Positions 21,448 to 24,926 of a stretch of DNA of 24,926 bases are shown here, piece after piece; positions within the stretch are counted from its first letter, which is position 1, and the number at the start of each line of letters is the position of its first letter. Origin of the DNA: an uncultured Clostridia bacterium (GTDB lineage Bacteria; Bacillota; Clostridia; Oscillospirales; CAG-272); NCBI GenBank assembly GCA_947624945.1, contig CANQMJ010000017.1:1-24926 (forward strand). Reading direction: 5' to 3'. Position numbers and translations under genes: made by a program. Below the pieces are notes generated by a model. It searched no databases, was not told where the DNA came from, and saw only the letters and a list, made by a program, of their open reading frames with translations.

Positions 21448-21480
21448 AAGACCGTTCTGATAAAGATGCAGAACGGTTTT
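21448..21480 (+). terminator. Terminator after the AbrB/PIN pair
   Basis: ACCGTTCTG (21451-21459) pairs with CAGAACGGT (21469-21477). Three more pairs outward (including one G-U) give a 12-bp stem with a 9-base loop, followed by a T-run. Confidence 0.88.
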
Positions 21481-21507
21481 TCTTATGAGCAAAAGTGAGA
21501 AAATGAG

Positions 21508-21648
21508 ATGAAGAAAAAGATAACAGTTACAGTCGCTGTGATCCTGCTCTGCATTGTCATATGCACGGCGCTGTATTACTGCGGCAGAACGTCGATCGGG
21601 GTGAACATTCCGAAAGTGTTCCTTACCGATATTTTGAAAAGGAGTTGA
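21508..21648 (+). CDS. Small membrane-anchored protein, 46 aa
   Basis: This 46-aa protein has a Lys-rich start and one hydrophobic helix (KKKITVTVAVILLCIVICTA). A short extracellular segment follows, ending in IPKVFLTDILKRS. A similar Pro-Lys-Val-x-Leu-Thr-Asp end occurs in small exported proteins of Tn1549-like elements. ATG 21508 lacks a strong ribosome site (GTGAGAAAATGAG upstream), which lowers confidence. Its last codons hold AAAAGGAG, the ribosome site of the DUF6103-like gene that starts 6 bases after its stop. Function unknown. Confidence 0.6.
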   Translation: MKKKITVTVAVILLCIVICTALYYCGRTSIGVNIPKVFLTDILKRS

Positions 21649-21654
21649 TGCGAA

Positions 21655-21894
21655 ATGAAAAAAGCAACGCTGACCGTCACGTTTGACGGTGCAAAACTTG
21701 ACGCACTGAAAATATATCTCGAACAGCGCGGAGCGAGTATCGAAGACGAGGTTTCAAAGCATCTCGAAACTCTGTACGCAAAAAATGTTCCCGCGGGAGT
21801 CCGTGAGTTTATCGACATGCGATCGGTGAGCGTTCCCCGCCGCAAGCCTGTCAGAGAGCATGGATCGAAAGCGGAGTGTGATGAAAATGAATGA
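21655..21894 (+). CDS. DUF6103-like small protein, 79 aa
   Basis: This small soluble protein begins KKATLTVTFDGAKLDALKIYL and continues EQRGASIEDEVSKHLETLYA. Then comes NVPAGVREFIDMR and a charged tail. The pattern closely fits DUF6103, a conserved small protein of Clostridia conjugative elements whose beta strand and helices resemble an RHH-like fold. Its role is unknown. ATG 21655 has AAGGAG upstream within the end of the previous gene. It overlaps the next gene by 14 bases, so the three small genes are co-translated. Confidence 0.82.
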   Translation: MKKATLTVTFDGAKLDALKIYLEQRGASIEDEVSKHLETLYAKNVPAGVREFIDMRSVSVPRRKPVREHGSKAECDENE

Positions 21895-22270
21895 TACTGC
21901 CCTCAAAGCACGGTTCACCCAAAAGCTCCGCGGATGCTATGAGCAGCACAAGAGCGATTGGCTGGAGATGGAACCTCCCGATCTCATCGAACACGCCGAG
22001 GAGATCGCGACCGATACATGGCTGGTCGACGTCCTTCCCGACACCGTATCCGATGAGGATGCGCAGTATCTGTTGAGATTCTGCGATCCGCTTGAAGTCG
22101 TGCGTGACGCATGGCTGCTTGAAAACGGTCTTGATTGGATCGGCACCGACGAGGCAATACAAAAAGTATTATGGGGACTCGCCGACAGAGGATACGCCGA
22201 ATACGACTACGAACTCGAGGACGATCAGAGCGGTGTTGACGACGGCATGGGGTTGTCCGATATCACATGA
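21881..22270 (+). CDS. DUF3848-like element protein, 129 aa
   Basis: This acidic helical protein has TALKARFTQKLRGCYEQHKS, PPDLIEHAEEIATDTWLVDV and AQYLLRFCDPLEVVRDAW. The 'PLEVVRDAW' block and preceding helices resemble small proteins of Tn1549-like elements that I tentatively place with DUF3848. CGGAG lies 4 bases before ATG 21881 and 10 before ATG 21887; either could be the start. It ends in an acidic run with GMGLSDIT, another variant of the acidic/Gly-Met tail. It lies just upstream of the candidate oriT and relaxase genes. Function unknown. Confidence 0.75.
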   Translation: MKMNDTALKARFTQKLRGCYEQHKSDWLEMEPPDLIEHAEEIATDTWLVDVLPDTVSDEDAQYLLRFCDPLEVVRDAWLLENGLDWIGTDEAIQKVLWGLADRGYAEYDYELEDDQSGVDDGMGLSDIT

Positions 22271-22359
22271 TGTGGGACAAAAACGGGCGGTTTTGCGACG
22301 GTCGATATTATAGCAGGATAAAGGCTCTGTCAAATTTCTGTCATAACGAGCCGATTTAC

Positions 22360-22437
22360 ACCGACCGGCAACGCCGTTCGGTATGTTCAAAATCTATTCA
22401 AAAACGGGAAGTTTGTTAGAAATCCTATTCAAGACGG
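22360..22437. other. Candidate oriT: hairpin plus direct repeats before relaxase genes
   Basis: A hairpin ACCGA-c-CGGC-AAC-GCCG-t-TCGGT (22360-22382) is followed by two similar segments. These are CTATTCAAAAACGG (22394-22407) and CTATTCAAGACGG (22425-22437), about 31 bases apart. The gene-free stretch 22271-22518 that contains them lies directly upstream of the RHH accessory protein and relaxase, the usual place for an origin of transfer. Hairpin plus direct repeats is the typical oriT architecture. The nick site itself cannot be read off. Confidence 0.5.
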
Positions 22438-22518
22438 ATGAATATGCCCGCAGTTACAGGCTTTTTCTATGTCAGAGAATTTAATAGCAAGAAGTTTCAA
22501 CAAAAATGGAGGTATTAC

Positions 22519-22920
22519 ATGAGCGACAAGAAAACAATAGGAATTTATCTCGAAGGGTCAGTGATCAAAGATATCGATAACACAATATCGCGGGCAAACG
22601 GCTCGTCGCGCAACGAATTCATACGTGCGGCAATCAGGTTTTACATCGCGCATTTACAGAGGCAGGACTACAGCGACATCCTCACTCCCGCATACGAATC
22701 AGTGATAAACGCACGGATCGCCGACACGGAGGAACGGATCGCGCACGTCATTTTCAAACAGGCGGTGGAGCTGTCAATGATGATGCATGTTGTCGCGGCG
22801 ACAAACGACATCAGCGAAAACAAGCTCGGCGAACTGCGCCGTCAGTGCGTCGCGGAACTGTCGCGCATCAACGGGTCGTGCAAGTTTGAGGACGCCGTGA
22901 GATATCAGAAAGGCGGCTGA
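22519..22920 (+). CDS. RHH relaxosome accessory protein (MobC-like)
   Basis: This is a 133-aa protein. Residues 3-45 form a ribbon-helix-helix DNA-binding unit (KKTIGIYLEGSVIKDIDNTI, SSRNEFIRAAIRFYIAHL). A helical region follows (ARIADTEERIAHVIFKQAVE, SMMMHVVAATNDISENKLGE). This layout, immediately upstream of a relaxase gene, fits a relaxosome accessory protein that binds oriT and helps the relaxase nick it. ATG 22519 is chosen for the GGAGGT upstream; longer in-frame starts lack one. The relaxase starts 6 bases after its stop. Confidence 0.85.
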   Translation: MSDKKTIGIYLEGSVIKDIDNTISRANGSSRNEFIRAAIRFYIAHLQRQDYSDILTPAYESVINARIADTEERIAHVIFKQAVELSMMMHVVAATNDISENKLGELRRQCVAELSRINGSCKFEDAVRYQKGG

Positions 22921-22926
22921 TGAGAG

Positions 22927-24261
22927 GTGCCGAGGCTTGTAATGAAGTCTCCGTATCTGCCGCCGGGAAGGAAAAATCACCTCTTGAATTACGTCAAATA
23001 TGTCGCTACGCGCGAGGGAGTCGAACGCGCCGACGACACGAAAAAGAACCTTCCCGCGACAAAGAAACAGCAGTATTCGCTTGCGGAACTGCTCAAAAAG
23101 TATCCCGACTCGAAGGAACTTCACGAGTATGAGGACTACAAACAGCGCCCGACAAGAGGAAATGCGGACGAGTTGATACTGCGTATAGCGGAGGCGCATC
23201 CCGAACTTCTCGGCGGCAGAGACGGATATGTCAGCTACATTGCGAACCGTCCTGGTGCCGAAAAGCTGTCGACGCACGGGCTGTTTACTGACGAGGGCGT
23301 CCCCATAGTTCTCGAAGAAACGGCTCGCGAGATCGCGGACTGTGAGAGCAATGTGTGGACGCACATCATCTCGCTTCGCCGAGAGGACGCGGAGCGTCTC
23401 GGCTACAATACGGCATCATCGTGGGCGAAACTGCTGCGCGCGAACAGAAATATGATAGCTGAGGCTATGAAAATATCGCCCGAAAATTTCAGATGGTACG
23501 CAGCGTTTCACAACGCCGCGCATCATCCTCACGTCCATATGATCGCGTACTCTGTCGATCCGAAGGAGGCTTTCCTCACGCCGAAAGGCATCGAAAAGAT
23601 CAAGTCCGAGCTTGCAAAACAGATATTCAGGCAGGATCTCATAAGCGTGTATTCAAGAGAGACTGCACACAGAAACGATCTTCGCAGAATGGGACGCGAG
23701 ACGGTCGCTGATATCGTCGGACGTATCATCAGTGGCTCGGCAGTTGACGGTGAAGCAGTCGATCTTCTCCTGCGCCTTGCCGAACGGCTGTCGCGAACGA
23801 AAGGCAAAAAAGTTTACGGCTATCTTAAAGCGGAGGACAAGGCGCTCGTCGACAGGATCGTCGATATTATTGCGAAGAATGAGGACATCGCCAGGCTCTA
23901 CGATCTCTGGTATGAGCAGCGGGAAGAAGTCATTCGCACATACACCGACACGGTGCCGGAGCGTATACCGCTAAGCGCAAACAAGGATTTCAAGTCCATA
24001 AAGAACTCGGTCATTGACGAGGCAATGAAGCTGAATGCGGATGCAAGCGTAAATAAAAACGGTTCGGGCAGCGATAGTCCGGGATATGTAACTCACGCGA
24101 GAGAAAATGCCGCGTTTTGTGTGATAAATCTGATGAGATACGTCGGCAGGATATTCGACAACGATATCCGCGACGGCGACAGGCTGTACGGGATGGAAAA
24201 AAAAGAATATCAAAAGATCGCGGAGAAAAAACAGGCGCACGGACAGAAGATGGAAAGCTGA
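22927..24261 (+). CDS. MobP3-like relaxase
   Basis: This 444-aa protein is the strand-nicking enzyme of the element. The start PRLVMKSPYLPPGRKNHLLN and YVKYVATREGVE are typical of the MobP3 relaxase group, where a Tyr in this region (Tyr 22 or 25) is the likely nucleophile. The metal-binding HUH motif is H-H-P-H-V-H (199-204), preceded by FRWYAAFHNAA. A long C-terminal helical and basic region follows. The enzyme would cut oriT, attach to the 5' end and lead the strand into a recipient through a type IV channel. The start is GTG 22927, which fits the family's first residues; the AGGCGG site is about 10-15 bases upstream. No coupling protein (VirD4) gene is in the window. Confidence 0.9.
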   Translation: MPRLVMKSPYLPPGRKNHLLNYVKYVATREGVERADDTKKNLPATKKQQYSLAELLKKYPDSKELHEYEDYKQRPTRGNADELILRIAEAHPELLGGRDGYVSYIANRPGAEKLSTHGLFTDEGVPIVLEETAREIADCESNVWTHIISLRREDAERLGYNTASSWAKLLRANRNMIAEAMKISPENFRWYAAFHNAAHHPHVHMIAYSVDPKEAFLTPKGIEKIKSELAKQIFRQDLISVYSRETAHRNDLRRMGRETVADIVGRIISGSAVDGEAVDLLLRLAERLSRTKGKKVYGYLKAEDKALVDRIVDIIAKNEDIARLYDLWYEQREEVIRTYTDTVPERIPLSANKDFKSIKNSVIDEAMKLNADASVNKNGSGSDSPGYVTHARENAAFCVINLMRYVGRIFDNDIRDGDRLYGMEKKEYQKIAEKKQAHGQKMES

Positions 24262-24299
24262 ATCAACTATTTGTTTCTCAAAACTCAATCGTTATCCTG

Positions 24300-24328
24300 T
24301 TGAAACTTCCCGTCTTTTGTGATATACT
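24300..24328 (+). promoter_or_regulatory. Promoter of the YafQ-type toxin-antitoxin pair
   Basis: TTGAAA (24300-24305) and TATACT (24323-24328) are separated by 17 bases, about 30 bases before the antitoxin start. Confidence 0.82.
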
Positions 24329-24358
24329 GATAACAGCAAAAGAAGGAGGCGGTATGTT

Positions 24359-24571
24359 ATGAGCGATAAAGAACGTGTTATAAAACTGCTTGACGATGTT
24401 CCCTCATACAAGCTTGGATTTCTGATCGCCTATATGCAGGGGCTGATCGCGGCTGAAGAACCTAATGAAACAACATATGCTGCAATGGAATCTGCCAAAA
24501 ACGGAGAGGATCTGTACGGTCCCTATGACAGCATTTCCGCGCTGATGGAGGCTTTGAATGCTGAAACCTGA
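24359..24571 (+). CDS. Antitoxin of the YafQ-type pair
   Basis: This 70-aa protein has KERVIKLLDDVPSYKLGFLI, then AYMQGLIAAEEPNETTYAAM and GPYDSISALMEALNAE. The C-terminal part (ETTYAAMESAKNGEDLYGPY onward) matches the toxin-wrapping region of RelB/DinJ-type antitoxins. The N-terminal part does not look like the usual RHH DNA-binding domain and instead resembles a short helical domain common in Clostridia. ATG 24359 has GGAGG 9 bases upstream. It overlaps the toxin gene by 14 bases, so the two are translated together. Antitoxin role firm from context. Confidence 0.82.
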   Translation: MSDKERVIKLLDDVPSYKLGFLIAYMQGLIAAEEPNETTYAAMESAKNGEDLYGPYDSISALMEALNAET

Positions 24572-24836
24572 GTTCACCGGTCAGTTCAAGCGCGACTATA
24601 AACTTGCTGTAAGGCGAGGCTTTGACGCCCAAAAGCTGCAAACAGTGATCGAGCTTTTGTGTCAAGAAAAACCTCTCCCCGCATCATACCGAGATCATCA
24701 CCTGACGAATTCGAGAAACTATGTCGGCATGAGAGAATGCCACATAGAACCCGATTGGCTTCTCGTTTATCAAGTTGTAGAGGAAACATTGATATTAAGG
24801 CTGATCAGAACCGGAACCCACAGTGATTTATTTTAA
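24558..24836 (+). CDS. YafQ-family toxin (RelE superfamily)
   Basis: This 92-aa RelE-superfamily mRNA interferase begins LKPEFTGQFKRDYKLAVRRG. It contains the conserved LPASYRDHHLTN and YVGMRECHIEPDWLLVYQV blocks, then LRLIRTGTHSDLF. The His residues in the DHHL and final GTHSDLF segments and the ECHIEPDWLL core are the YafQ active-site pattern. Such toxins cut mRNA in the ribosome when released from their antitoxin. ATG 24558 overlaps the antitoxin's 3' end. After its stop the last 90 bases of the window show no gene. It probably acts as an addiction module next to the relaxase genes. Confidence 0.93.
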   Translation: MLKPEFTGQFKRDYKLAVRRGFDAQKLQTVIELLCQEKPLPASYRDHHLTNSRNYVGMRECHIEPDWLLVYQVVEETLILRLIRTGTHSDLF

Positions 24837-24926
24837 CATTAAAACCGCCGCAATGGGCAGTGTTCGTAAAACAGTAACCATGAAATGAACGGCAACCGCC
24901 GTACAGGATCGGTTAAAAATCAAACT

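Noticed and set aside
22927..23132. Alternative frame at the relaxase start (ATG 22920)
   Set aside because: It is basic and featureless, and overlaps the relaxase reading frame whose HUH motif and N terminus are clear.
1..24926. CRISPR array, tRNA, rRNA, integrase or insertion-sequence transposase
   Set aside because: No regularly spaced repeats, no tRNA-like cloverleaf, and no recombinase or DDE motifs were seen; the Rpn gene is a nuclease rather than a mobile transposase.

Overview
The window looks like part of a low-to-mid-GC Firmicutes (Clostridia, probably gut Oscillospiraceae/Lachnospiraceae-type) chromosome occupied by a decayed conjugative or mobilizable element. The basis is strong GGAGG-type ribosome sites, sigma-A promoters, ATGA-type gene overlaps, and accessory families typical of Tn1549/CD1110-like elements (DUF4314, DUF6103, DUF3789 and DUF3849 types, a CD1110-type VirB4, a MobP3-like relaxase). 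No integrase, rRNA, tRNA or CRISPR array is visible. All family names come from recognising motifs by eye; no search was run.

Layout. 1-4168: the end of a sensor histidine kinase, an ABC ATPase and an 834-aa FtsX-type permease (a peptide-sensing or detoxification module), closed by a strong terminator. 4169-4631: an AT-rich gene-free stretch holding a long hairpin and a promoter framed by a 10-bp inverted repeat. 4632-6020: a HipA-type kinase fused to a small N-terminal domain. 6084-6677 (minus strand): a calcineurin-like phosphoesterase. 6874-14996: a tight 11-gene plus-strand operon with an ArdA-like antirestriction protein, a C5-cytosine methyltransferase, a Dam-type adenine methyltransferase and small polyvalent/DUF proteins. 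One gene of this operon appears to start with CTG. 15117-16215: an Rpn-type PD-(D/E)XK nuclease with an internal start for its C-terminal 66 residues, followed by a separate gene repeating the same 66-codon segment. 16318-16890: an AbrB-like protein and a broken DUF3849 gene. 16931-18296: an AT-rich cassette (XRE regulator, DUF6773-like membrane protein, DUF3267-like membrane protease). 18528-20558: remains of a type IV secretion region, with VirB4 cut off soon after its Walker A motif. 20694-21425: an AbrB/PIN toxin-antitoxin pair. 21508-24261: small DUF genes, a candidate oriT, a ribbon-helix-helix accessory protein and a MobP3-like relaxase. 24300-24836: a second toxin-antitoxin pair with a YafQ-type toxin.

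How it fits together. The relaxase and its accessory protein would process the element at an upstream oriT. The ArdA-like protein and the two methyltransferases would protect it from restriction in a new host. The toxin-antitoxin pairs, HipA kinase and Rpn nuclease would stabilise it or act against phage. The transfer channel itself is incomplete here, so the element is probably mobilizable at best.

Most notable: (i) the Rpn nuclease with a nested small protein plus a diverged stand-alone copy of it, which resembles the intragenic RpnS antitoxin arrangement; (ii) repeated cases of a strong Shine-Dalgarno and in-frame start at a domain boundary inside a longer gene; (iii) a shared acidic C-terminal tail capped by Gly/Met/Leu residues on many element proteins.
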